11,599 nt of DNA, taken from the NCBI GenBank assembly GCA_031288885.1, contig JAITQP010000044.1, forward strand, positions 1-11,599, written 5' to 3'. The position numbers and the translations under genes are program-made. The DNA comes from Prevotellaceae bacterium. GTDB lineage: Bacteria; Bacteroidota; Bacteroidia; Bacteroidales; UBA932. The notes beneath the pieces are model-generated. The model searched no databases. It was not told the origin of the DNA and was given only the letters and a program-made list of their open reading frames with translations. Below, piece after piece: positions 9,001 to 11,599 of the stretch. Each line of letters begins with the position of its first letter. Within the stretch, counting starts at the first letter, position 1.

Positions 9001-10845
9001 GGAGAGCGTTACGTCGTTCGAGTTGTTGGTTGCCTTGAGGTTGTTCACCGTGATGGAGGGCGCTGTGCTGACGGAGGCCACTTTTCCGTTCCCGCCGTTG
9101 GGGTCGGCGGGGAGGGCGTCATTGTCGAGCACGTACCGCACGCCGTACTGCAGCTGCTGGTCGTAGCCAACGTTGGTCTCCGTGTAGGAAAAGGAGGCGG
9201 CTGCGCCCATGTCGCTCACGCGCGCCCACGCGCCGGTACCGATTTTTTTGTACAGCTGCCACTTGCCCGACAGGGTGAGGTTGCTCGTGACGCGGTTGCC
9301 GCTCACGGTCACCGTCTTTTGCCACTGGTCGAACACCGCTGACAGGTTGAGCGCCGGATAGGGTACCTCCGCCTCGTTCACCGTTACGTACTCAGCGGAG
9401 GCGTTGACGGTGAGCTCCCACTCCCCGTTGCCCTTGTAGCCCTCAGGGTACTGGTTGACGGAGGAGCTGGTGGTGGAGTTGGTGGAGGAGGACGATACCA
9501 CGCCTGACGTAACGACGGGGACGCGCACAAATGCGTTGCTCGCGCTTTGGGCGAGCTTTACCTTGAACGTGTGCGGGGAGTAGCGGGTCGTCGTTGTTTT
9601 GCCGCTACCGCTGGCGTTGGTGAGCGTGGAGGTCACCAAAACGGAGCGGGTGGTGAGCTTGTCGCGGTGCACCGCCCACACCGGATCGCCGCCTTTCAGG
9701 CTGTTGAGGGTGGTGGCGGAAGCCGCCGCGCTAACGGCGCTCGGAGCCCACTTGGTTGGGCTGCCCGTCAGCTTGCTGCCATCCTCGGCGCCCCCCCACT
9801 TTTGAATGCTGAGGTTGTTTACTGAGTTGTCCTGTACGTAGTAGCAATTTGTTAGGGTAACGGGTTTTCCGATAAACCCCACAAAAAAGGAAAACGTCTG
9901 CGTCCAGCTGCTCTGAATAGCCACCTGAAAGGTACAGCGCCCATCCGCCACGCAGCGCACCAGCTCCAGCGTAGCGTTATCCGCAGATTCTTTTACATGT
10001 CCGCCCACCATGTAGCCAAAAGTGTTATTCCATTCGTCGTTGGCAAGCATACTTCCGGAGAATATGCAGTCGGTGAGGGTGCTTTTTCCCTTGTTATTCA
10101 GCACCCCGATAAATCCCCCCACTTGGTCGTTACCCGTGGCTACGTAGGGGTCTATGAACGTGTTGCAGGACGACCTGCTGATGTTGATGGTGCCGACTAC
10201 CCACCCCACAAATCCGCCAAAGTGGTTATTGGCGGTCACGTCGCCGCTTAGCACGTGGCAGTTTTCAATGGTGGTGGCGCCATTTGCCAGCCCTATAAGC
10301 ATCCCAACGTAGGTGTTGCTGGCGCCGGAAGCGGCGCTGGAGGCTTTTTTCATGCCGGAGCTGCCGCCGCAGCGTATGTTGCTCGACTCTATCTTAAGAT
10401 TTTTTATGGTGGCGTTTTCCGTTGCGCCAAAAAGCCCGCGGTCGCTATCGCCCGGCAGGTCGGTGTTCATGTTGCGGATAAAGTGCCCGCCGCCGTCAAA
10501 AACGCCCATAAAGAGTGTTTCTCTGTGCCCTATCCTGCCCCACTTTCTCCCGCTCAGGTTAATATCGGCCGTCAGCACGAAGTGCTTTCCGGAGGAGCTC
10601 TCCGACACGCCTCGCTTAACGCACCACGCCAGCCGCGCAAGGTCGTTGGAATTTTTTATCTGGAAAGGGTTTGCGGCGGTACCCGCGCCCGAAAAGAATT
10701 GGCTGTACGAGGTTTTGCTCGCCTCGCTGTAGTAGAGGTCGTCCCACGAGTTGCTCTCCCTTAAGGGCTCAATAACGTTTGCGCCCGCCTCGCGAGCGCC
10801 CAGCAGCAGCAGCGCCGGAGTAAAGAGTAAAAGTAATCGTTTCAT
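1..10845 (-). CDS. Giant secreted multidomain protein with three LamG domains and a T9SS type A sorting domain (3614 aa)
   Basis: Predicted surface or released protein exported by Sec and then by the type IX system of Bacteroidota. Seen in the sequence: signal peptide 1-22; GLUG-like beta-helix about 50-340; Ser/Thr linker about 447-463; fibronectin-III-like sandwiches about 503-800; CnaB-like domain with inserted LamG about 806-1130; two more CnaB-like domains 1134-1335; unassigned beta-rich regions 1350-1759 and 2036-2445 around a helical segment 1760-2035; Big_5-like Ig domain 2446-3000 with two inserted LamG domains; BACON-like 3010-3100; GWSW repeats 3228-3388 between two related beta modules; sorting domain 3528-3614. 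The ATG is chosen because a typical signal peptide follows at once. There is no frameshift or internal stop. No enzyme motif was recognised, so binding or adhesion is inferred from LamG, FN3-like and Ig-like content. The gene ends at the window edge, so its terminator and downstream neighbours are not visible. Confidence 0.97.
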   Translation of the reverse strand: MKRLLLLFTPALLLLGAREAGANVIEPLRESNSWDDLYYSEASKTSYSQFFSGAGTAANPFQIKNSNDLARLAWCVKRGVSESSSGKHFVLTADINLSGRKWGRIGHRETLFMGVFDGGGHFIRNMNTDLPGDSDRGLFGATENATIKNLKIESSNIRCGGSSGMKKASSAASGASNTYVGMLIGLANGATTIENCHVLSGDVTANNHFGGFVGWVVGTINISRSSCNTFIDPYVATGNDQVGGFIGVLNNKGKSTLTDCIFSGSMLANDEWNNTFGYMVGGHVKESADNATLELVRCVADGRCTFQVAIQSSWTQTFSFFVGFIGKPVTLTNCYYVQDNSVNNLSIQKWGGAEDGSKLTGSPTKWAPSAVSAAASATTLNSLKGGDPVWAVHRDKLTTRSVLVTSTLTNASGSGKTTTTRYSPHTFKVKLAQSASNAFVRVPVVTSGVVSSSSTNSTTSSSVNQYPEGYKGNGEWELTVNASAEYVTVNEAEVPYPALNLSAVFDQWQKTVTVSGNRVTSNLTLSGKWQLYKKIGTGAWARVSDMGAAASFSYTETNVGYDQQLQYGVRYVLDNDALPADPNGGNGKVASVSTAPSITVNNLKATNNSNDVTLSFTLDYRLDNINTNHYYTIERKKNGGTYAEVVSKKAFAVTPAGSKFEKTYTYTDNSAGNDCNPSTYRVKVNALDHAFTSKEVSGHTTGSSSLEEVSATKREYSNSVRVSWTTNKSNPDESERYKVWRRVIDKTQSEWSEFATINTDEPSYTYIDDRALPDVYYEYRVEVYKNCSDTYTVIDAKTDIGFAESLGAASGRITYGSGTAVANVSVLVKRSEEGEQSGQYASLRSNGGGQTADWKPKDAYFNEILKDDFTLQLYLRPDFVDDDMWFASIGNGTNDDDGNVNTIWLKLLSQDKGSAYKILSSSGAGTTKDFETPFTIRSDRFSHVTLVRQGGKLTLYVVNDDNLDSVYLQHTSRADAYTQTTFSNSSIRLGYDLKGNIDEVRFWGRALGEAEILRDYNRRLAGNETDLKAYWMFDEPVEGYFFDASRVGTAFNKNHGTHALPSDAERIPSDAQLAFKGITDASGNYYIRGIAFSGEGTSYNFVPLLGVHRFEPTQHLRYISNASLVHNSTDFTDISSFKVSGRVVYADSDYPVEGAQLNVDGAPASRDGELITTNDDGEFEVDVPIGEHFISVSKDGHVFENGGRYPREGRHNFQNPITGLRFADNTLVRVVGRVAGGNTELGKQLGFGLSKANIGKATVTLTTRNDSYRLNLTSADVAKTFRLPAPYGDHANGYASSATFKSTARGSTIEVETNPVTGEFAVELPPVPYNITGVKTKALDSDRHTFRFDKLTLDIAPNVVDTLTYTDTLGYAYALVCHDTLRIAYYSDPVFEVKDLGNPYGAFGDSIYVYTRATSTDNVVNDTLRLYSVDGNGAVRYAAGHPVFSQRAMRYAWEISALEKYENIDAEPKVVEVVPMYGQPIYINNALASHAVFIDTTAAANADSIYDLTPSSNTVTLNAEGKCRYEFQVGFPKLSGDNLLSATVTLDHNGRTITWNNGAGDGKPFRGYLLGQVPSDGSNFTTKGPDYVEIVLHDPPGTGSYAYLEKGSTITSTFSSEETANSAMKHSGTISVAPTFVSSAGIGFSVVTNIEPKVSTTVEFESVSVQSTGHTYTTANTVAERISTSASASFVGSSADVYIGKSVNRLFGKVRDLNFYPVEDVPAGVTPSTGVSAGEKTYSLFPREVLAEGVEFNTSFAYTQEHILSSLIPNTEELRNNLITVVDAIPPIENVVWGEEKKPVYYSTLSRSNPAFGANGTYVCYIYPQSAEKDQNKLTDEVCEDVIARINAILSSPEIGNIAAAKRELTSIRQSLESTVVSTQNAGKPTVVPPNTEELKELIGDEEIATYSPEEVESIAQAIADARQAVNEAINASLPTPSSVEQLRKEVLWSLSQAVMQEHYPAVSDLIQNLNDLQQPLKNIVSSITGQLSTVTAQRAKAALNDAKLRVDQVLEYNRWVEKWKDVIRSNEEDKVQLFKLRADVDVDLCQNRSFDAGASVSSSTTVEWEKVDFTKSAKQKNSTQNANAGLFINNAGVEYSITAVSNEQVEAGSSAGVGSKCSFGYELSEDGADALTVDVYDPISENMLKLIDNPESTLNSSAKIYSLHGYIFQTRAGQTSCPYEGEEMTRFYTEDGAPQRLSYGTFQIEKPELYIDNAKEAAAANVPSGREATFTLQLQNLSDANLPVTYQLSVDNTTNPDGLILSLDGTPLTSPRLFRLEYGEELVKTLEARQSSVDILDYSGVTLSLASTCDNISSEATVEVHYIPSSTYLTLTAPSTLANIAEGAQATFRIDEYDREFRGFASIRLQYKNVNDHTWVTLREFVNDTLLLPITGSGQELISSSAITYTCDLQPLVDGEYDFRAVSVSLLGAEEITESSEEVRIVKDMKAPQLLSSASPASGILTPEGEISVQFNENIRATYVKDGNISVKAILNGHKVSHATALKLSGGAPASTEATVALADRSFSVEAWFTRTLGQAGTLVAHGEAFSLGFSTDNKVVVTFGDATFTSVDTLASSGWQYISFAYNNDAKTFSVYALSGDETKTLFTAKPVAAQYNGAGRLYVGAKAKGDDPFTGAVHDLSLWSRTRVLGDLNDNAQAKTGKEQSLAGYWPLTEGHGAVGADKARSRHLTLHGANPWYLNNVNKAVSLSGSSYVMLSADKIPVTTAESFSVELWFRGGAQTGAATLFSCGDGEVGQDSSLSLSIGFDAGGTLTLKANGDAYSLSSASYLDSTWRHFALNVLRNGSVIAYIDGTAVKQLPAAAVAQMANATIALGARRYANAAGSYSVDSYFHGEIDEVRIWKSARTADAIRQNIYSRLNGAESGLVAYYPFEKTSTDAYNQLETTATWEDCINPPASTGLTAAGAATAVGDADFTEQAPALKEVRALESVAHSWTASSNKIVINITEPEYRIEGATLEFSVADILDLNDNPLAQPISWTAYANMNRLRWSDDEVSITKEHLREATREVSISNESGKEETWSLSSLPSWLTASKLQGNIKPLGSEKITFTVHPAMPVGSYEDIIYLTGNNQVDVPLLLSLKVTTQIPSWDVNPSDFEYSMSLIGQLRFEGVVSEDTEDMVAAFIDGVCVGRASPIYYPRYNATLVTLDIYGTREMSGSLITFKAWNASVGKLHPVVTTGATTVTFANNTLVGSVTAPLALDAESKIEQQIALEKGWSWLSFNTRPSNMSLANVLSSVQLSVALIKGKTAFSVPNGSAWSGDLQVVEIGKMYKIHLNSARTLTLAGDPVDPQATPIDVKSGWSWIGYTPQESLPLEDALADLDAAEGDLIKGQSSGFAIYSGGAWVGSLATLASGSGYLYSSKATGSKQFFFPNSSAAASESSTSNARSMAKSRGATPAAATRWTPVGANTYSGNMSIIAVVKNGDRTLASCEVGVFAGSECRGAASTSGGLLFITVAGDDKPAQLTFKVYDPSSNATINVSQTLTYSDDAIVGATAAPYVISLSSGATTTDVDRLTVAGIRAYPTVVSGSFYVTSESAALRAITVYSVSGSVAKRLSDVDGHAATLDLSALPQGAYLVAIEASDGKVHTVKILVEK
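4..264 (-). other. T9SS type A C-terminal sorting domain (residues 3528-3614)
   Basis: The last 87 residues have the motif order of type A sorting domains. IRAYPTVVSGSFYV stands in the place of the YPNP...F-x-V motif, then ITVYSVSGSVAKR (the strand-S-G turn), LDLSALPQGAYLVAIEASDG (the L-P-x-G-x-Y-x-V/L signature), and the terminal VHTVKILVEK with its basic final residue. This domain directs cargo through the outer-membrane T9SS translocon and is usually cleaved, leaving the protein attached to the surface or released. Confidence 0.93.
280..1533 (-). other. Two GWSW repeats bracketed by two related beta modules (residues about 3105-3522)
   Basis: Module A (about 3105-3218) and module B (about 3420-3522) look paralogous. 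A has YSMSLIGQL, DMVAAFIDGVCVGRAS, LITFKAWN and NTLVGSVTAPLAL. B has YSGNMSIIAVV, CEVGVFAGSECRGAAS, LTFKVYDP and DAIVGATAAPYVI. Between them are two GWSW repeats. GWSWLSF (3233-3239) is followed by LIKGKTAFSV and SAWSGDL, and GWSWIGY (3318-3324) by LIKGQSSGFAIY and GAWVGSL. An Ala/Ser-rich linker (3390-3420) precedes module B. From memory, segments of this kind often precede T9SS sorting domains. Confidence 0.65.
1546..1833 (-). other. BACON-like domain (residues about 3005-3100)
   Basis: The stretch REVSISNESGKEETWSLSSL, PSWLTASKLQGNIKPLGSEK and ITFTVHPAMPVGSYEDIIYL has the BACON layout: a strand, W-L near the middle, then G-x-I-x-P-x-G-S, F-T-V, and V-G-S-Y before the last strands. BACON domains are frequent in Bacteroidota glycan-related and surface proteins and often act as spacers. 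The match is by pattern, not by search. Confidence 0.55.
1846..3510 (-). other. Big_5-like Ig domain carrying two inserted LamG domains (residues about 2446-3000)
   Basis: The first half of a Big_5-like Ig domain is KAPQLLSSASPASGILTPEG then EISVQFNENI (2447-2476). The second half, KIVINI then EGATLEFSVADILDLNDNPL and PISWTA, lies at 2959-2999. Two LamG-type jelly rolls sit between. LamG 2, about 2500-2697, has RSFSVEAWFTR, WQYISFAYNN, GAVHDLSLWSRTR and LAGYWPLTEG. LamG 3, about 2703-2905, has ESFSVELWFRGG, WRHFALNVLRNGSVIAYIDG, HGEIDEVRIWKSARTADAIR and LVAYYPFE. Both show the usual E-W/L-W-F start and D-E/L-V/S-x-W close of the family. Confidence 0.75.
4741..5568 (-). other. Helical insert of the giant protein (residues about 1760-2035), lower GC than its surroundings
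   Basis: Around 275 residues here are predicted helical by eye, inside an otherwise beta-rich protein. Examples are TEELRNNLITVV, DVIARINAIL, AAKRELTSIRQSLEST, EEVESIAQAIADARQAVNEA, AVSDLIQNLNDLQQPL and YNRWVEKWKDVI. Hydrophobic residues recur at 3-4 residue spacing, compatible with coiled-coil hairpins. The DNA is lower in GC: hand counts give 26/60 at 4861-4920, 29/60 at 4921-4980 and 29/60 at 5281-5340, against 40/60 at 2821-2880 and 39/60 at 7381-7440. No family was recognised. Confidence 0.6.
6841..7446 (-). other. Two further CnaB/carboxypeptidase-regulatory-like domains (residues 1134-1335)
   Basis: The first, 1134-1216, is complete: FKVSGRVVYADSDYPVEGA, then TTNDDGEFEVDVPIGEHFIS and VSKDGHVF. 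The second, about 1226-1335, has LVRVVGRVAGG, then TVTLTTRND, a longer middle with NPVTGEFAVELPPVPYNI, and a lengthened loop about 1235-1255. These small sandwiches normally act as stalk or spacer units in surface proteins. No isopeptide-forming Lys/Asn pair was assigned. Confidence 0.65.
7456..8430 (-). other. CnaB/carboxypeptidase-regulatory-like domain split by an inserted LamG domain (residues about 806-1130)
   Basis: Residues 808-829 (AASGRITYGSGTAVANVSVL) are the first strands of a carboxypeptidase-regulatory-like fold. The rest of that fold appears only after 1075, as FKGITDASGNYYIRGI and a following tail. Between them, about 838-1060, lies a LamG/pentraxin-type jelly roll. It begins with ASLRSN, continues through DDFTLQLYLRP and FSHVTLVRQGGKLTLYV, and ends with the characteristic NIDEVRFWGRALGEAEILRD and LKAYWMFDE. 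LamG domains commonly bind carbohydrate or protein; no ligand can be named here. Confidence 0.75.
8446..9339 (-). other. Fibronectin-III-like sandwiches (residues about 503-800)
   Basis: Three consecutive beta-sandwich segments look FN3-like. The first, about 503-595, has WQLYKKIGTGAWARV then YGVRYVLDN. The second, about 597-700, has DVTLSFTLDY, YYTIERKKNGG and STYRVKVNA. The third, about 706-800, has SVRVSWTTN, RYKVWRRV and YYEYRVEVY. The strand pattern (V-x-L/V-S/W near the start, Y-x-V/I-x-R in the middle, Y-x-Y-R-V near the end) is that of FN3. Assignment is by pattern only, and the first copy is the weakest. Confidence 0.6.
9826..10698 (-). other. GLUG-type beta-helix domain (residues about 50-340)
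   Basis: The entry motif FSGAGTAANPFQIKNSNDLA, then LTADINLSG and GVFDGGGHFIRNM, is the usual opening of GLUG-repeat regions in Bacteroidota surface proteins. Rungs follow with glycine-rich turns: VGMLIG 180-185, GGFVG 210-214, GGFIG 243-247, GYMVGG 277-282 and FVGFIG 321-326. Most rungs carry a cysteine after a beta strand (Cys196, 227, 260, 298, 334, with Cys159 before them), matching the N-C position of the GLUG consensus. The family is linked to surface proteins and adhesins. What this copy binds is unknown. Confidence 0.75.
10780..10845 (-). other. Sec signal peptide of the giant protein (residues 1-22)
   Basis: The protein opens with Met-Lys-Arg, then a hydrophobic stretch rich in leucine (LLLLFTPALLLLG). 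This is followed by a short polar part and AGA before Asn23, a good signal peptidase I site (small residues at -3 and -1). There is no lipobox cysteine, so it is not a lipoprotein. A Sec signal is expected because T9SS cargo must first reach the periplasm. Confidence 0.92.
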
Positions 10846-10943
10846 GCTGTTTTTGTGTTTTTGGGGGATTTAGAATAGTAGTATTTAGAATAATTATATC
10901 AGTAGGGAAGAAACTCGCAGGGCATGTAGGTGAGCATAAACGA
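10846..10943 (-). promoter_or_regulatory. AT-rich 5' leader and probable promoter region of the giant gene
   Basis: Read on the minus strand, the 25 bases before the ATG are A/C-rich (cccccaaaaacacaaaaac) with no AGGAGG-like Shine-Dalgarno. That is usual in Bacteroidota, where A-rich leaders support initiation. Further up is an AT-rich run containing TATAAT and related words (complement of about 10870-10900). I could not find a clear Bacteroidota -7 TAnnTTTG box with a correctly spaced -33 element, so the start site is not assigned. The region is placed mainly by position. Confidence 0.35.
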
Positions 10944-10979
10944 GTGGGGAATTGCGCAAAGCGTGCAGGCTGGCATGGA

Positions 10980-11171
10980 ATGTCATACGTCACTATGGGG
11001 TTTGCGACCTTGTTAAGATTTGGTGTAGCGGCGGCAATATTTACCGCACTTCTCACATTATTGTTGTCAGCATACATGCTTTTGAAAAATAGACAGCAAA
11101 TATATGAAAATTTTTTACCATACGCAAAAAATTTTTGTGAAAAAATATCCACCATAACGAAACATGCGTAA
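10980..11171 (+). CDS. Doubtful small single-span membrane protein (63 aa, or 75 aa from GTG at 10944)
   Basis: A plus-strand ORF, divergent from the giant gene, would encode a peptide with one clear hydrophobic segment (LLRFGVAAAIFTALLTLLLS then AYMLL) followed by a basic tail (KNRQQIYENFLPYAKNFCEK). The charge pattern suggests the C-terminus faces the cytoplasm. The start is uncertain: GTG 10944 gives 75 aa, ATG 10980 gives 63 and ATG 10995 gives 58. None has a convincing ribosome site, and the frame stays open upstream. Codon choice is AT-rich (AGA, TTA, ATA), unlike the giant gene. The coherent membrane segment favours a real or recently decayed gene; its short length and the repeat-rich surroundings argue against. 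No family recognised. Confidence 0.3.
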   Translation: MSYVTMGFATLLRFGVAAAIFTALLTLLLSAYMLLKNRQQIYENFLPYAKNFCEKISTITKHA

Positions 11172-11206
11172 TGAATGACGGCTTTCGCAGGGCGCTGCCC
11201 ATCGCT

Positions 11207-11241
11207 ATTACCTCATTTTAAATGGTGTTTAATGAGGTAAT
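11207..11241. repeat. Perfect 11-bp inverted repeat with 13-base loop
   Basis: ATTACCTCATT at 11207-11217 is the exact reverse complement of AATGAGGTAAT at 11231-11241. No T-tract follows either arm on either strand, so it is not a convincing intrinsic terminator. It could be an operator or part of the AATGAGG repeat family nearby. Confidence 0.7.
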
Positions 11242-11408
11242 GAGGGTGGGGAGAGGGTAGGGGGCAACCTTGGGCTACTGGGGTAGTTTTGTTTAAGAAT
11301 TAGGTTGAAAATGAGGTTGCGGGGCGGCGCGACGCGTGCGGCGACGGCGGTTTGCGGGGAGATTCCTCCGCTCCGCGGGCGCGGACCACGCGCGCGCCGG
11401 GCGGGATG

Positions 11409-11434
11409 GCGGCCGGCCGCTGGGGGGGGGGGGG
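11409..11434. repeat. 12-bp GC palindrome followed by a 13-G homopolymer
   Basis: GCGGCCGGCCGC at 11409-11420 is a perfect palindrome. One base later a run of 13 G occupies 11422-11434. Both lie inside the GC-rich block. Long G tracts are prone to length change in replication, and the exact count may also carry a sequencing error. Confidence 0.7.
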
Positions 11435-11480
11435 AGGGCGCGCAGCGGGCGGGGACGGCGCCGCCTGCCGTTGCAGCAAA

Positions 11481-11522
11481 AAACATTCCTCATTCTTAAT
11501 TTCTCATTTTTAATCCTGAATT
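11481..11522. repeat. Degenerate array of six 7-bp units
   Basis: The sequence divides without gaps into AAACATT, CCTCATT, CTTAATT, TCTCATT, TTTAATC and CTGAATT, a drifting heptamer that ends mostly in ATT. On the minus strand it reads as aaatgag/aaattaa-type units. Such heptamer-periodic AT-rich arrays are, from memory, common between genes in some Bacteroidota and cyanobacteria, and they produce spurious ORFs with INNEKLRMRN-like translations. Confidence 0.6.
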
Positions 11523-11599
11523 CCGACTCTTTTTTCCTCAAAAAAGAAAATTTGCTTTTTCGTTGCTTACAATTTCGTAGCATTATGGCAGATTTTGCT

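Larger units (their letters stand above)
11172..11599. other. Repeat-like intergenic region without a supported gene
   Basis: About 430 bases with no credible complete gene. It holds, in order, a GGGCGCTGCCC element at 11190-11200, an 11-bp inverted repeat, three plus-strand and two minus-strand copies of AATGAGG, a block of extreme GC content (about 11312-11476) and a degenerate 7-bp array. Strong composition swings and mirrored words on both sides of the GC block resemble decayed non-coding repeats rather than a coding remnant. At the very end, ATG at 11585 could begin a plus-strand gene (Met-Ala-Asp-Phe-Ala), but only five codons are visible. Confidence 0.6.

Noticed and set aside
1..10845. 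A catalytic role (protease, glycoside hydrolase or lyase) for the giant protein
   Set aside because: No catalytic motif or enzyme-like domain was found among the recognised modules; LamG and GLUG regions alone do not show enzyme activity.
10769..11155. Minus-strand ORF of 128 codons overlapping the start of the giant gene
   Set aside because: It overlaps the signal peptide region in another frame, has low-complexity Asn/Thr/Pro content and no domain. The leader and signal peptide of the giant gene explain the region better.
11207..11250. Intrinsic terminator at the inverted repeat
   Set aside because: The stem is AT-rich and followed by G-rich sequence on the plus strand and mixed sequence on the minus strand, with no T-tract.
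11229..11583. Overlapping ORFs on both strands across the GC-rich block (85, 96 and 64 codons)
   Set aside because: Their translations are Pro/Arg/Ala low complexity, plus an RIKNEKLRMRN tract that is simply the heptamer array read as codons.
11585..11599. Possible start of a plus-strand gene (ATG GCA GAT TTT GCT)
   Set aside because: Only five codons lie in the window and no clear promoter or ribosome site precedes them, so it cannot be supported as a feature.

Overview
The window is almost entirely one gene. A single uninterrupted minus-strand ORF of 3614 codons fills positions 1-10845. The stop codon occupies the first three bases of the window and the start ATG is complementary to 10843-10845. 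The product is a secreted giant of roughly 380 kDa with an N-terminal signal peptide and a C-terminal type A sorting domain of the type IX secretion system (T9SS). That combination points to a Bacteroidota species with a rather high GC content: lines of the gene counted by hand give about 65% GC, except for one segment near 45-50%. The host cannot be placed more precisely from the sequence.

From N to C terminus the protein reads: signal peptide; GLUG-type beta-helix; three fibronectin-III-like sandwiches; a carboxypeptidase-regulatory/CnaB-like domain carrying an inserted LamG-type jelly roll; two more CnaB-like domains; a large beta-rich core I cannot assign, interrupted by about 275 helical residues; a Big_5-like bacterial Ig domain carrying two inserted LamG domains; a BACON-like domain; two GWSW repeats bracketed by two related beta modules; and the T9SS sorting domain. 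No catalytic motif was recognised. The architecture suggests a very large cell-surface or released binding protein, perhaps an adhesin or glycan binder. That role is an inference.

The remaining 754 bases (10846-11599) are upstream of the giant gene. They hold an AT-rich leader without an obvious Shine-Dalgarno, one doubtful 63-75 codon plus-strand ORF for a single-span membrane peptide, and about 430 bases of repeat-like intergenic DNA. The latter contains a recurring AATGAGG word in both orientations, an 11-bp inverted repeat, an extremely GC-rich block with a 13-G run and a 12-bp palindrome, and a degenerate array of 7-bp units.

I see no multi-gene system, mobile element with a transposase, CRISPR array, rRNA or tRNA. 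The items most worth pursuing are the nested-domain design of the giant protein, its low-GC helical insert with unassigned flanking beta modules, and the heptamer/AATGAGG repeats upstream.
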